A stretch of DNA of 64,000 bases. Source: Limosilactobacillus antri DSM 16041. Its GTDB lineage: Bacteria; Bacillota; Bacilli; Lactobacillales; Lactobacillaceae. Made by a program: the position numbers and the translations under genes. Within the stretch, counting starts at the first letter, position 1. Every line of letters begins with the position of its first letter. This document shows, piece by piece, positions 48,907 to 58,866 of this stretch. The notes below the pieces were generated by a model. It made no database searches and was not told where the DNA came from. It saw only the letters and a program-made list of their open reading frames with translations. The stretch lies in assembly GCF_000160835.1 (NCBI RefSeq), contig NZ_GG700732.1, positions 494,485 to 558,484 on the forward strand, written 5' to 3'.

Positions 48907-50616
48907 CTACTCAACTGAAATCAGGTAAGGGTAAACCGGTTGTCCACCTTCATAAATCTGAATGTCAAGTTCGTCGTCGATTTCTTCCACGGCCGCTTTA
49001 ATCGCCTGGGCAGTTTCTTCGGTACCGTCCTCTCCATAGAGGATCGTCACGATCTCACTGTCCTCGTCTAGCATCTTCTTGACCATTTCAATTGCGGTTG
49101 CTTCGAGGTCCGGATTGGTTTCGACGATCTTGCCATCGACGATTCCAAGGTAATCATTCTTCTTGATCTCCTGACCGTCAATGGTGGTGTCCCGAACAGC
49201 GTGGGTCACTTCCCCACTGGCAACGTTGCCGACGTTGGCTTCCATGTTTTGCTGGTTAGTAGCCAAATCCTCTTCCGGGTTGTAATCCAGCAGGGCCGCC
49301 ATCGCTTGGGCAATCGTCTTGGCGTGCACGACCCGGGTTGGGATTTCCGCTACCTCTGCCGCCTGTTCAGCCGTCATGAAGATATTGCCGTTATCCGGCA
49401 AGACCAGCGCCTGCTTGGCACCACTCTGGTTAATGGCATCCACGATGTCCTGGGTGCTAGGGTTCATTGTCTGTCCGCCACCGATGATGTGGGTCACGCC
49501 CAGGCTCTTTAAGAGCTTAATCACCCCATCACCAGAAGCGACCGCGATGACCGCAGTTTCTGGTGCAGGCTCAGTTTCTGCCGGCTGGGATGCCTGCTCA
49601 TCAGAAGCAGCTGCGTCGCCCTCGTCATCATGTTCCATAATTTCTTCCTGCTGCCAGACCATGTTATGAATTTCAATCGTCTGCAGGTCACCGAATTCCT
49701 GACCCCAGGACAGGACCTGGCCGGGATGTTCAGTGTGAACGTGAACCCGGACCACCTGGTCGTCATTTAAGACTAGCAGGCTGTCACCAAGTTTAGCCAG
49801 GTAGTTGTAGAAAGTATCGTAATCAAACTTTTTGGTTACTTCCTTTCCCTTCCCCAGGCGAACCAGCATCTGAGTACAATAAGTGTACTTGATGTCCGCC
49901 GGGTCCAGCTTTCCTTGGACACTCTGGTGGTCCATTGCGTTAACCATTTCATCTACCTCTGCCTGATCCGGCTTATAGTCAGCACTCTTGGCAACTTCCT
50001 TGCCGCTCAGGAACTCATCAAAGGCCTCCAGGACATCGACTAAGCCCTGACCACCAGAATCTACCACGCCAACCTCCTTGAGCACCGGCAGCAGGTCGGG
50101 AGTCTTTTGCAGAGCCGTCTTGCTGGCTTCGTAAATGGTGTTGACGATTTCGACCAGGTCTTCTGTCTGCTTGACCTTGTTTAAGCCGGCCTGGGCTGAC
50201 TCCCGCACTACCGTTAAAATCGTCCCTTCAGTTGGCTTCATCACCGCCTTATAGGCAACTTTGGCACCATTAGCGTAGGCGTCCACAAAATCTTGGGCAT
50301 TCAAGGTCTGCTTGCCAGCGGCGGCCTTGGCAAAGCCGCGGAAAATTTGGGAAAGAATGACCCCCGAATTACCCCGGGCCCCCATTAACAGCCCCTTCGC
50401 GAGGGCCGCACTGAGGTCGCCAACGTTGTCACTTGCCGCTTCCCGCTCGTACTTGGCACCGCTCGCCATTGAGGACGCCATGTTCGTCCCGGTATCTCCA
50501 TCAGGAACAGGGAAAACGTTGAGCGAATTAATAAAGTCCGCTTGTTGGTTTAACTTATCGGCAGCGGCTTGCACCATCTTGCCGAATTCAAGATTTGTAA
50601 TTTCTGTTACAGCCAA
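48907..50616 (-). CDS. fakA: fatty acid kinase subunit FakA (DAK2 domain)
   Basis: A 569-residue FakA: an N-terminal DhaL-like ATP-binding domain with NVFPVPDGDTGTNMASSM and GARGNSGVILSQIFRGFA, a central domain and a C-terminal DegV-like part. With a FakB partner it phosphorylates exogenous fatty acids for PlsX/PlsY. The frame extends to 50673, but GGAGG lies 9 nt before TTG 50616, giving (M)AVTEITNLEFGKM, the family start. It follows yloU. Confidence 0.92.
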   Translation of the reverse strand: MAVTEITNLEFGKMVQAAADKLNQQADFINSLNVFPVPDGDTGTNMASSMASGAKYEREAASDNVGDLSAALAKGLLMGARGNSGVILSQIFRGFAKAAAGKQTLNAQDFVDAYANGAKVAYKAVMKPTEGTILTVVRESAQAGLNKVKQTEDLVEIVNTIYEASKTALQKTPDLLPVLKEVGVVDSGGQGLVDVLEAFDEFLSGKEVAKSADYKPDQAEVDEMVNAMDHQSVQGKLDPADIKYTYCTQMLVRLGKGKEVTKKFDYDTFYNYLAKLGDSLLVLNDDQVVRVHVHTEHPGQVLSWGQEFGDLQTIEIHNMVWQQEEIMEHDDEGDAAASDEQASQPAETEPAPETAVIAVASGDGVIKLLKSLGVTHIIGGGQTMNPSTQDIVDAINQSGAKQALVLPDNGNIFMTAEQAAEVAEIPTRVVHAKTIAQAMAALLDYNPEEDLATNQQNMEANVGNVASGEVTHAVRDTTIDGQEIKKNDYLGIVDGKIVETNPDLEATAIEMVKKMLDEDSEIVTILYGEDGTEETAQAIKAAVEEIDDELDIQIYEGGQPVYPYLISVE

Positions 50617-50641
50617 TGAAAATTTCCTCCCGTGTTCCATC

Positions 50642-51004
50642 CTAGTCTTCTGTTGAACGGACACCTTGGACACAGACGTTCACGGCGTCCGCGGTGATAC
50701 CGAGCATTGATTCCAGATTGTACTTGACCTTAGCTTGCACACTCTTGGACACTTCTGAAATCTTGGTCCCGTAGCTGACGATAATATTAACGTCCACAAC
50801 GATTCCGTTCTCCTGCTGGCGCACAACCACGCCCTTGTTAAAGTTCTCCCGGCGCAGGATCTGGTTGACCCCATCGCGAACCGGGTTCCGGCTTGCCATT
50901 CCAACAACACCGTAATTATCCGTAGCGGCACCACCAACAACGGTTGAAATCACATCGTTATCAATGTCGATTGTTCCCGCTTTTGTCTTAATTTTTACTG
51001 CCAT
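50642..51004 (-). CDS. yloU: Asp23/Gls24-family protein YloU
   Basis: A 120-residue Asp23-family protein (GTIDIDNDVISTVVGGAATD, VVVDVNIIVSYGTKISEV). It is usually found upstream of fakA and linked to envelope homeostasis. ATG 51004 is chosen by spacing from GGAGG. The 180-bp region upstream contains an extended -10 (TGC-TATGAT) near 51075 that may be its promoter. Confidence 0.92.
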   Translation of the reverse strand: MAVKIKTKAGTIDIDNDVISTVVGGAATDNYGVVGMASRNPVRDGVNQILRRENFNKGVVVRQQENGIVVDVNIIVSYGTKISEVSKSVQAKVKYNLESMLGITADAVNVCVQGVRSTED

Positions 51005-51146
51005 CGTCATGGCCTCCCTGTTAGTAAATCATTTTCTTTACAAACCGTTTTTTACACAATAATAATTAACAATATCATAGCATAGCACACTAATAATAAA
51101 AAGTAACCCCATCAAAAAGTAGTTAAGGGGGTATAATATTTGAGGT

Positions 51147-51175
51147 AAAAAAATAAGCCGCCCACACTGGACGGC
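51147..51175 (-). terminator. rpmB terminator
   Basis: Stem GCCGTCC-AGTGT-GGGCGGC on the minus strand with TTATTTTTTT. Confidence 0.82.
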
Positions 51176-51186
51176 ATCATTTTTAA

Positions 51187-51372
51187 TTAAACCCGAGTCA
51201 CTTTACCGGACTTTAAGGTACGTGCTGAAACGTAAACCTTCTTTGGCTTACCGTTAACCAAAATGGTTACCTTCTGCAAGTTAGGCTTCCAGCTACGACG
51301 ACTTGAGTTAAGGGCGTGAGAACGCTTGTTACCAAAGCGTGTCCGTTTACCGTTGATGAAATCTTTAGCCAT
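51187..51372 (-). CDS. rpmB: 50S ribosomal protein L28
   Basis: A 61-residue L28 ([40 protein letters not shown]). ATG 51372 after GGAGGGT is the conserved start. It is monocistronic with its own promoter and terminator. No zinc-binding Cys pairs are present, so it is the zinc-free form. Confidence 0.97.
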   Translation of the reverse strand: MAKDFINGKRTRFGNKRSHALNSSRRSWKPNLQKVTILVNGKPKKVYVSARTLKSGKVTRV

Positions 51373-51438
51373 TGGTGATACCCTCCTCTTTATTACAATA
51401 TTGTTTATACGCATATCTGCGCTGTAACTCACCTAATT

Positions 51439-51467
51439 AATTTACCATAGCGGTTGGCACAATGCAA
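51439..51467 (-). promoter_or_regulatory. rpmB promoter
   Basis: TTGCAT (51467-51462), 17 bp, TAAATT (51444-51439). Confidence 0.6.
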
Positions 51468-51498
51468 CAGTTTTCTTTCAAGTATTTTCCCTTGACAG

Positions 51499-52155
51499 CT
51501 ATCCCTGCGGCCGGTCCGCCGCCTGGATTACCGCTACAACCCCGCTCGTAAAACTGAAGTGGTTCTCAGCCGCCGTAAACCGGTTGCTCGACCAGGAGAA
51601 GGGAATCGTACTCGACCAGTCATTTAGGGGGTACTTTTCGTCTGGCAGGGTCAAACCGGTAACTGGCGTAAGGTTGACGAAAGCGAGGTAGTCCTTGTCA
51701 GCTTCTTTCGTAATCGTGTACGCTCCCGGCCGGTAGTAGCTAACCGTGTTGCCGCGGTCCAAAAGCCGGATCCGGTCCAGGTAGTTTTGAAAGTAATCCT
51801 GAAGGGGCAGGTAGAGGTTCGCCAGGAAGTGGTCAATCCGGCCACCGGTTGCGCCGAAAACGTCAATCTGTGCTGGCTGGTAGCGGTCAATTGCCAGCTT
51901 AACGCCCAGCTGGGTATCCGTGAAGTCCTTGGCCGGGGGGAAGGTTTCAATTTCGGCCAAACGCCGCTGGACTTGGGCAAATTCGGCCGGGCTGGTCGAA
52001 TCGAAGTCACCGACCGCTGCCGCGGGGAGAATTCCCCATTCCAGAAGCAAACTTGCCCCGTGATCAACCGCAATCCAGGTTTCCGCCCGTCGTGACCGAA
52101 CCACCTCCTGGGGGATCAGCTCGACCGGCCCCCCGACTAATAAATTAACCCGCAT
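51499..52155 (-). CDS. thiN: thiamine pyrophosphokinase
   Basis: A 218-residue thiamine diphosphokinase: AVGDFDSTSPAEF and KDFTDTQLGVKLAI bind ATP and thiamine; FGATGGRIDHFLANL is the characteristic middle motif. ATG 52155 after AAGGAGG is chosen. It follows rpe, separated by a terminator-like hairpin. Confidence 0.93.
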   Translation of the reverse strand: MRVNLLVGGPVELIPQEVVRSRRAETWIAVDHGASLLLEWGILPAAAVGDFDSTSPAEFAQVQRRLAEIETFPPAKDFTDTQLGVKLAIDRYQPAQIDVFGATGGRIDHFLANLYLPLQDYFQNYLDRIRLLDRGNTVSYYRPGAYTITKEADKDYLAFVNLTPVTGLTLPDEKYPLNDWSSTIPFSWSSNRFTAAENHFSFTSGVVAVIQAADRPQG

Positions 52156-52204
52156 TTTGCTTTCCTCCTTATGTGGCCTCATCGAGCACGACTTTGGAAA
52201 ACAC

Positions 52205-52247
52205 AGACGGCTTCCAAGGTTTGACTGAACACCCCTGGAAGCCGTCT
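52205..52247 (-). terminator. hairpin between rpe and thiN
   Basis: A 12-bp stem AGACGGCTTCCA/TGGAAGCCGTCT around an 18-nt loop. The T-run behind it is poor, so it may be only a partial terminator. Confidence 0.55.
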
Positions 52248-52298
52248 ATTTACCGCAGACCCGCTAAGAATTGCCCAGCGGTATCCGCCAATTTCAAC

Positions 52299-52952
52299 TT
52301 ACTTCGTCGCGTTTCGTAACGCTTCAATCCGCTCTGCCGGGTCATCAGCATTGAAAACATAGGATCCGGCGACCGCAACCGTCGCTCCGGCCTGGTAGCA
52401 GTCCTTAACGGTCTGGTCATTAACCCCGCCGTCGACTTCGATGTCAAAGTCATAACCCTTTTCACGCTTAATCGCGTTTAACTGGGCAATCTTATCAACC
52501 GTTTCCGGAAGGAACTTCTGCCCCCCGAAGCCGGGGTTAACGGTCATTACCAAGACCTGGTCGACCATGTGCAATACGGGCTCAATCAGGGCTACCGGAG
52601 TACCGGGGTTGATAACAACCTCCGCCTTGACCCCGCCGTTCTTGATAATTTGCAGTGCCCGGTGAATGTGCTGGGTTGCTTCAACTTGAACCCCAATGAT
52701 GTCAGCACCGGCATCGATGAACATTGGCAAGATGTGTTCTGGACTTTGAACCATTAAGTGAACGTCCAGAGTCATATTCGTCACCGGCCGAATCGCCTTG
52801 ACGAAGCCCGGTCCGTAGGAAATGCTTGGCACAAACGTCCCGTCCATCACATCGATGTGCAGGTATTCGGCTCCCGCCTGGTCAACCTTTTCAATGTCCT
52901 TTTGCAAGTTTACGTAATCAGCACTCAAAATCGATGGTGCAACCTTAATCAT
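52299..52952 (-). CDS. rpe: ribulose-phosphate 3-epimerase
   Basis: A 217-residue TIM barrel: APSILSADY, LHIDVMDGTFVP, DVHLMVQSPE, NPGFGGQKF, EVDGGVN. It interconverts ribulose-5-P and xylulose-5-P, central to the phosphoketolase pathway of heterofermenters. ATG 52952 is chosen by spacing from GAGGG. It is 11 bp from rsgA. Confidence 0.96.
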   Translation of the reverse strand: MIKVAPSILSADYVNLQKDIEKVDQAGAEYLHIDVMDGTFVPSISYGPGFVKAIRPVTNMTLDVHLMVQSPEHILPMFIDAGADIIGVQVEATQHIHRALQIIKNGGVKAEVVINPGTPVALIEPVLHMVDQVLVMTVNPGFGGQKFLPETVDKIAQLNAIKREKGYDFDIEVDGGVNDQTVKDCYQAGATVAVAGSYVFNADDPAERIEALRNATK

Positions 52953-52963
52953 TCTAAATTCCC

Positions 52964-53857
52964 TCATTTCTTGTAATTTGGCTTCTGGTTGACGATGATG
53001 TCATGAAACTGGACATAGTCGTCATACCGACTCTTCATGATTATACCATGTTCCAGCGCGTCCTTCACTGCACACGCCGGTTCTTTCAAGTGCAGGCAGC
53101 CCCGAAATTTACACTCGGGTGCCAAGCGCCGCATCTCCGGAAAAAGCATTGGTAATTCTTCCACCGTCATATCAAAAGTTTCGTAGGACGAAAAGCCGGG
53201 AGTATCAGCAATCAGTGCCCCGTCAACATCCAGCAGACTTACCTTACGGGTAGTATGCCGACCCCGCTTTAGGGCCTGAGAAATCTCTCCGGTCGCCAGG
53301 TCCAGCCCTGGAACCAGGTGGTTTAAGAGGGTCGACTTGCCGGCCCCGGTCTGCCCCATCATCGTGACGACCTTGCCGACCAGCAGGCCCTTTAACTTTG
53401 ACAGCTGGTCCGCCGCAAAGGGGGCCTGGTGGCAAAATACCTGGTAGCCGATCTTGGCGTAGCCCGCTGCCACCTCGCGCAGCTGTGCGTACTGGCCCGC
53501 CGTCAGCAAGTCGGTCTTGGAGAAATAGATTACCGGGGTAATCCCCTGCTCCTCAAGCCCCACGAGCTGCCGGTCAAGCAAGTTCGGCGAAAAGACCGGT
53601 TGGGTCGCAGCCGTGACCACCACCGCAACGTCAATATTAGCTACTGGCGGTCGAACCAGTAGGTTGCGGCGGTCCAGGATCTTGAGCATGTAGCCCGCCG
53701 TCCCGTCGTCGTTAACCGCAAATTCGACGTGGTCGCCGACTACCGGTTTGACCTTCTTTTGCCGAAAATTCCCCCGGCCCCGGGTCCGGTAGAGCTGCCC
53801 GTCCGCCAGTACGTCATAAAAGCCGCTCAAGGACTGCTGAATTATTCCTGTCTTCAC
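52964..53857 (-). CDS. rsgA: ribosome small subunit-dependent GTPase RsgA
   Basis: A 297-residue circularly permuted GTPase: an OB-fold N-terminus, G4 YFSKTDLL, then G1 [12 protein letters not shown] and G3 DTPGFSSY, and a zinc-binding end [14 protein letters not shown]. It acts in late 30S maturation. GTG 53857 stands 6 nt from GGAGG and is preferred over the longer frame. Confidence 0.95.
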   Translation of the reverse strand: MKTGIIQQSLSGFYDVLADGQLYRTRGRGNFRQKKVKPVVGDHVEFAVNDDGTAGYMLKILDRRNLLVRPPVANIDVAVVVTAATQPVFSPNLLDRQLVGLEEQGITPVIYFSKTDLLTAGQYAQLREVAAGYAKIGYQVFCHQAPFAADQLSKLKGLLVGKVVTMMGQTGAGKSTLLNHLVPGLDLATGEISQALKRGRHTTRKVSLLDVDGALIADTPGFSSYETFDMTVEELPMLFPEMRRLAPECKFRGCLHLKEPACAVKDALEHGIIMKSRYDDYVQFHDIIVNQKPNYKK

Positions 53858-53873
53858 GTCACACCTCCATTGC

Positions 53874-55790
53874 TTAACTTGTGATGTTAGTCGCACTCAT
53901 AATTGTGCGGCCATTGCGGACCACCCGGTAAGCGCCCATTTGACCATTTCGTAAGGTAAAGGGCACGTTGATGGTGGTTTCCTGGTTAATCGTAATGTCT
54001 TGATATTCCATCGTCAGATTGTGGTTGGCGTCCCGGATGTAGATCTGGACCCGGTTTTCCCGTTGGCCGCCGTTGCCGTCAAAAGGAATATTAATCTGGA
54101 TATTGGTCGTCTTCGTCTGGTTGCCGGAATTAGCCAGCGTCACGGTTAGGGTATCACCGTGGTTTAGCACTCCGCCAGCCTTGGGCGTCTGGCTAATCAC
54201 GTGGTTGGTTGCCACCGTCTTGGACTTCTTTTCCTGGGTGGTCAGCTGGAGCTTATGCTCGTTAGCAAACTTTTGCACAACGCTGATGTCCTGGTTCCGG
54301 AAATTAGGGATCTTAATGTCCTCTTTCCCCGCGCTCACCTGGAAGTTAATCACGTTCCCCTGGGTAGCAACTACTTTTCCCTTGCCAAAGTTCTGCTTAA
54401 TAATCATCCCCGAATCGACCGTATCGGAATGGACTTCCTGCTTCCGAACCGTAAAGCCCTTGGCACGAAGGGAAGCGGCCACGTCAGCATAGTCATCGCC
54501 AACGTAGTCCGCCATTGCCATGTTTTTGACCCCGGTGCTGACCGTCAAGTCGACGGTACTGTTCACCCGCTTCTTTGAGCTGGTCCCCGGGGTCGTCGAA
54601 ATAACGTGGTTCTTATCAGTCTGCTTGCTGTTAACCCGGGTAATATTACCCACGCGAAGTCCCTGCCGGTTGAGGGTCCGTTCGGCCTGAATCGGCGTTT
54701 GCCCCTCAACATCAGGAACAATCACCTGACGAAACATGAACCACCAGCTGGCAAATGCCAGGCCAATAACGGCCAGGGCCGCGATCCCGGCCGTCCAGTA
54801 GCGAAAGTGGCGACTAGTAGCGGCGGCTGGCGTCGGCTCGGCCTTGGTTCCCTGGTCCGCCGTCTGTTTGGCATCTGCCGCCCGGATTTGTTTGGCGATT
54901 TCCGCAGCGGAAAGGACCTTGGTCTTGCCATCATCACACTCGGCACGCCATTTTGGCTCATCCTTCCGGGCGGAATCAAGGCTGGTCGCCAGGTCAACTG
55001 CCATTTCCTGCACGCTGTCATACCGCTCGTGCGGGTTCTTGGCGGTTGCTTTGAGCACCACGTTTTCCAGGGCTTGCGGAATCTGGCTATTCACGGTCCG
55101 CACCGATGGAATATCCTCCCGGAAGTGTTTAAGGGCAATTGAAACTGCCGTCTCCCCCTCAAAGGGAACCGTCCCGGTCAGCATTTCATAAAGGATAATG
55201 CCCAGCGAGTAAATATCTGACTGTTTAGTTGCAATGCTCCCCCGCGCCTGTTCCGGCGAGAGGTAGTGAACCGACCCCATTAAGGTGTTAGTCTGGGTCA
55301 GTGAATTTTGGGAGGTCGCAACCGCAATCCCAAAATCAGTAATCTTAATGTTCTTATTAGCGTCAATCAATATATTTTGTGGTTTTAGGTCCCGGTGGAT
55401 AATCCCCCGATTGTGGGCTGCTTCAACCGCCGACAGCACTTGCTCCATAATGTCCACTACTTGGGGCAGCGGGATCGGATAATGCTGCTTAATGAACGCC
55501 TTCAAGTCCGTTCCCTGCACGTACTGCATCACCATGTACTGCATTCCGCTATCTTCGCCAACGTCATAGACCCCGACAATATGAGGGTCATTCAGCTGAG
55601 TAGCTGCCAATGCTTCGCGGTGGAAACGCCGCTTAGTGTCTGGATCATCCCGCAAATCAAGCCGCAGGAGCTTAACGGAAACATCGCGATCTAAAACCAA
55701 ATCATGAGCTAAGTAAACGTTTGCCATTCCGCCCTCACCTAGGGAGCGGATAATCCTGTATCGGTGACCGATTATGTCTCCAGGATTCAT
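53874..55790 (-). CDS. prkC: Ser/Thr protein kinase with PASTA repeats (PrkC/StkP)
   Basis: A 638-residue membrane kinase: kinase domain 1-270 ([33 protein letters not shown]), a juxtamembrane stretch, one transmembrane helix near 340 and three PASTA repeats (about 355-560) for muropeptide sensing, with a further beta-rich C-terminal domain. ATG 55790 is chosen over TTG 55796. It forms an operon with its phosphatase. Confidence 0.96.
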   Translation of the reverse strand: MNPGDIIGHRYRIIRSLGEGGMANVYLAHDLVLDRDVSVKLLRLDLRDDPDTKRRFHREALAATQLNDPHIVGVYDVGEDSGMQYMVMQYVQGTDLKAFIKQHYPIPLPQVVDIMEQVLSAVEAAHNRGIIHRDLKPQNILIDANKNIKITDFGIAVATSQNSLTQTNTLMGSVHYLSPEQARGSIATKQSDIYSLGIILYEMLTGTVPFEGETAVSIALKHFREDIPSVRTVNSQIPQALENVVLKATAKNPHERYDSVQEMAVDLATSLDSARKDEPKWRAECDDGKTKVLSAAEIAKQIRAADAKQTADQGTKAEPTPAAATSRHFRYWTAGIAALAVIGLAFASWWFMFRQVIVPDVEGQTPIQAERTLNRQGLRVGNITRVNSKQTDKNHVISTTPGTSSKKRVNSTVDLTVSTGVKNMAMADYVGDDYADVAASLRAKGFTVRKQEVHSDTVDSGMIIKQNFGKGKVVATQGNVINFQVSAGKEDIKIPNFRNQDISVVQKFANEHKLQLTTQEKKSKTVATNHVISQTPKAGGVLNHGDTLTVTLANSGNQTKTTNIQINIPFDGNGGQRENRVQIYIRDANHNLTMEYQDITINQETTINVPFTLRNGQMGAYRVVRNGRTIMSATNITS

Positions 55791-55805
55791 ACTCAACCCT
55801 CCTGG

Positions 55806-56537
55806 CTATTCTTCGTTTAATCCAATTAAGACGGTGATATTATCTGGACCACCAGCCGCATTCGCCAGTTGTACCAACTGCTTGCACTTGTCACTGCTGG
55901 ACGCCGCAGTCATCAGAACTTCCTTGATTTTTTCCTTGTCAACGGTCTTGAACAGGCCGTCTGAACACATCAATAGTTGGTCACCAGGAGCAAATTTAAA
56001 CCGATTTACTTCGATTCGGGCGTCAGGGGAAATCCCAATTGCCCGGGTAATAATGTTGCTCTGGGGAAGTTTTAGGGCCTCGGCTTCGGTAATATCGCCG
56101 CTTTTGACTAATTCATTGACCAGGGAATGGTCGATTGTCACCTGGGTCATCAATTCATCGTGAAAAAGATACCCCCGGCTATCGCCGATATTGGCCACTA
56201 CTAAGGTCTTTGCAAAGGCAATTGCGGCCACCATCGTCGTTCCCATTCCCTGATAACTTGTTTTTTCTTTTGATTTTTTTAGAATTTCATCATTAACTAG
56301 CTGGGTTTCCCGAGCGAACCACCGGATTGCTTCCAGCGGGGTCTCCGGACCAGCCGTCATAAAGCGATGACCAAGTTGTTTGACAGTGATTTCCGCCGCA
56401 ACGTCCCCACTGCGATTGCCACCGATTCCATCGGCAATCACCACTAGCTGATTCCCGCGTTGATTGGTAAATTGGGCAACCCGGTCCTGATTTTGCGACC
56501 GCTGGTGCCCAACGTCTGTTTGATAAGCAACTTGCAT
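55806..56537 (-). CDS. prpC: PP2C-type phosphoprotein phosphatase
   Basis: A 243-residue PP2C: VIADGIGGNRSGDVAAEI, GTTMVAAIAF, NIGDSRGYLF, LMCSDGLFK and GGPDNITVLI are the metal-binding motifs. It opposes PrkC, encoded immediately downstream. Confidence 0.96.
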   Translation of the reverse strand: MQVAYQTDVGHQRSQNQDRVAQFTNQRGNQLVVIADGIGGNRSGDVAAEITVKQLGHRFMTAGPETPLEAIRWFARETQLVNDEILKKSKEKTSYQGMGTTMVAAIAFAKTLVVANIGDSRGYLFHDELMTQVTIDHSLVNELVKSGDITEAEALKLPQSNIITRAIGISPDARIEVNRFKFAPGDQLLMCSDGLFKTVDKEKIKEVLMTAASSSDKCKQLVQLANAAGGPDNITVLIGLNEE

Positions 56538-56555
56538 TCTAGTGCTAATTCCCTT

Positions 56556-57902
56556 CTAAAGAATCCGTTGAAGATTACTGATAAAGAACCCGTCTGAGCC
56601 ATAATCAGCGGGCAGAATCGTCAACGTGGCTGATGCTCGATCATCTTTTAAGTTCCGTGACGTTTTGGTAGTGAGCAGCCGAAAGTCGGAATGCGCCGCC
56701 AGGAACTCCTGGACGGTCTGCTCATTCTCTTGCTGCAAAATCGTGCACGTACTATAAGTGATTATACCGCCTTTTTTCACTTTTGGGGCAACTGCATTTA
56801 AAATACTTCCCTGAATCTTATGGAGCTTCTGTGAATCAGCCAGACTTTTGGTGTAGCGAATCTCTGGTTTGCGGCGCAGCAGGCCGATCCCGCTGCATGG
56901 TGCGTCGACCAAAATTTTATCAAAAGTTTCATCGGCAAACTCGTCAGCGACCCGGCGGGCATCCAGGGTGTGGGTAACGACCCGGTCGGCCATGTGCATT
57001 CGGGACGCGTTCTTTTGAATCAGCTTGGTTTTATGCTCGTGAATATCTAAGGCGTCGACCCGGCCGCCAGTCGCCGGATCAAGGCGTTCTGCAATTTGTA
57101 CCGTCTTGCCCCCCGGCGCGGCACAGGCGTCTAAGACCCGGTCGCCGGGCTGAACGTTCATGCTGTCAACGGCCAGCATCGCGCTTTCGTCCTGGACCGT
57201 AATCTGCCCGGTAGCAAAGAGGGCCGAGCCCAAGAGCTCGCCCTTCGTAATTACCAGGGCATTGGGGGCCACCCTGCTCTTTTGAAATTCAATCCCGGCT
57301 GCGCGCAACTGGGATTCCACCGTCGCCAGGTCCGTGACCGCGGTATTCACCCGCACCACCAGCCGGGCCGGATCGTTGACTGACTGCAGGACCCGCGTCG
57401 CTTGTGATTGTCCATACTGGCTGACCAGTTCATCGACCAGCCAGCGGGGAACGCTAAACTGCACCGCGAGCCGCTCGGATTCGTCCCGGAGCTGGTCAAA
57501 ACGAGGGAAGCCTTGACGCAGGACTGCGTGCAGGACGCCCGTCACAAATTTTCGAATCCCAGGGTTTCCCCACTGCTTAGCGATCTCGATTGTTTCGTCG
57601 GTCACCGCCCAATCCGGAACCCGCTCTAAATACTGGTATTGGTAGAGGGCCGTGAGCAGGAGGGTTTCCACCCAAGAATCTAGCTTCTTGCCTTTGACAA
57701 ACGGTTGCAGCCAGTATTCCAGGGTCAGCTGGCGCTGGAGGGTGCCGTAAACGATTCGGGTTGCCAGCCGCCGGTCATTGTCGTTCAGCTGGTGCTTGCT
57801 GAGCAGCTGGTTTAGCTGCAAGTTGGAATAGGCACCCCGCCGGCGAACCCGGTCGAGGGCCGTCAGCGCTACTTCCCGTGCCGTCATTTTCTTATTAGTC
57901 AT
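56556..57902 (-). CDS. rsmB: 16S rRNA m5C967 methyltransferase RsmB
   Basis: A 448-residue protein with an N-terminal NusB-like RNA-binding domain (1-140) and a SAM-dependent methylase domain: DACAAPGGKT, DAPCSGIGLLRRKPEIRY (catalytic Cys) and TYSTCTI. Its start overlaps the fmt stop by 8 bp. Confidence 0.96.
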   Translation of the reverse strand: MTNKKMTAREVALTALDRVRRRGAYSNLQLNQLLSKHQLNDNDRRLATRIVYGTLQRQLTLEYWLQPFVKGKKLDSWVETLLLTALYQYQYLERVPDWAVTDETIEIAKQWGNPGIRKFVTGVLHAVLRQGFPRFDQLRDESERLAVQFSVPRWLVDELVSQYGQSQATRVLQSVNDPARLVVRVNTAVTDLATVESQLRAAGIEFQKSRVAPNALVITKGELLGSALFATGQITVQDESAMLAVDSMNVQPGDRVLDACAAPGGKTVQIAERLDPATGGRVDALDIHEHKTKLIQKNASRMHMADRVVTHTLDARRVADEFADETFDKILVDAPCSGIGLLRRKPEIRYTKSLADSQKLHKIQGSILNAVAPKVKKGGIITYSTCTILQQENEQTVQEFLAAHSDFRLLTTKTSRNLKDDRASATLTILPADYGSDGFFISNLQRIL

Positions 57903-58848
57903 CGCTTACCGCTTGTGCTCCTTCCGTTAATCCCTGGTGACCATTTAGGTAGGCGGTAATATCCATTGCCTGTTTCCCAGCTGGCTTCAACCGATTAACC
58001 TGGTAGGTCGTGCCGTTACCCGCCGCCAAAACCAGCTGATGCTTAGTTGCCCGAACGACCTGCCCCGGCTGCAAACTGGTCTTTTCATCCAGGGGGGTCA
58101 CGTCGTAAATCTTTGTCCTTAAACCATCGATTACCATGTTGCCCAAGGGTGCCGGCCGGAGTCCCCGAACCTTGTCATCGATCCGGTCCGCTGGCAAGCG
58201 GTAGTCAATTCGTTCCTGGGCCGTCGAGATGTTCGGCGAAAAGACAACCTTTGATTCGTCCTGAGGGGTGGCGGTGGCGGTCCCGGCAACCAGCTGCGGG
58301 AGCGTTTCTAGTAGCAAGTCGCGGCCGAGGATGCTCAGCTTATCAAACATCGTGCCGTTATCATCGTCCTTTTCAATCGGGATGGCCCGCTGGGCAAGCA
58401 CGTCCCCCGCATCCATCTGCTTAACCATGTACATGATGGAAATACCGGTTTCAGCATCCCCGTTGATAATAGAATACTGGACTGGCGCCCCGCCACGGTA
58501 CTTTGGCAGGAGGGAACCGTGGACGTTAACCGCGGCAATCTTAGCGGCAGCAAGCAGCTTACTCGGCAGGAATTGTCCGTAGGCGGCTGTAATCAGCAGG
58601 TCCGGCTGGAGGGCAATAATTTCATCCATCTCCGGGCTCTTGTTGAGCTTCGCTGGCTGCAGCACCTTGATATTGTTGGCAACCGCCAACTGCTTGACCG
58701 GCGACGGGGTCAGGACATGCTTGCGGCCAACCCGGTGGTCAGGCTGGGTCAGGACTGCCTGCACGTCGTACTCTGGCCGGTCTAGCAGGCCCTGTAAGAT
58801 TGGTACAGCAAATTGGGGAGTGCCCATAAATACAATTGATGTGGTCAT
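57895..58848 (-). CDS. fmt: methionyl-tRNA formyltransferase
   Basis: A 317-residue enzyme that formylates initiator Met-tRNA. VNVHGSLLPKYRGGAPVQYSI is the folate-binding/catalytic signature. N-terminal IVFMGTPQFAVPIL and the C-terminal OB-like domain are complete. Confidence 0.97.
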   Translation of the reverse strand: MTTSIVFMGTPQFAVPILQGLLDRPEYDVQAVLTQPDHRVGRKHVLTPSPVKQLAVANNIKVLQPAKLNKSPEMDEIIALQPDLLITAAYGQFLPSKLLAAAKIAAVNVHGSLLPKYRGGAPVQYSIINGDAETGISIMYMVKQMDAGDVLAQRAIPIEKDDDNGTMFDKLSILGRDLLLETLPQLVAGTATATPQDESKVVFSPNISTAQERIDYRLPADRIDDKVRGLRPAPLGNMVIDGLRTKIYDVTPLDEKTSLQPGQVVRATKHQLVLAAGNGTTYQVNRLKPAGKQAMDITAYLNGHQGLTEGAQAVSDD

Positions 58849-58866
58849 TAACGTTCATCCTTTCAT

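Noticed and set aside
54606..55142. 178-codon plus-strand frame opposite prkC
   Set aside because: Shadow frame without start site; prkC motifs are complete on the minus strand.
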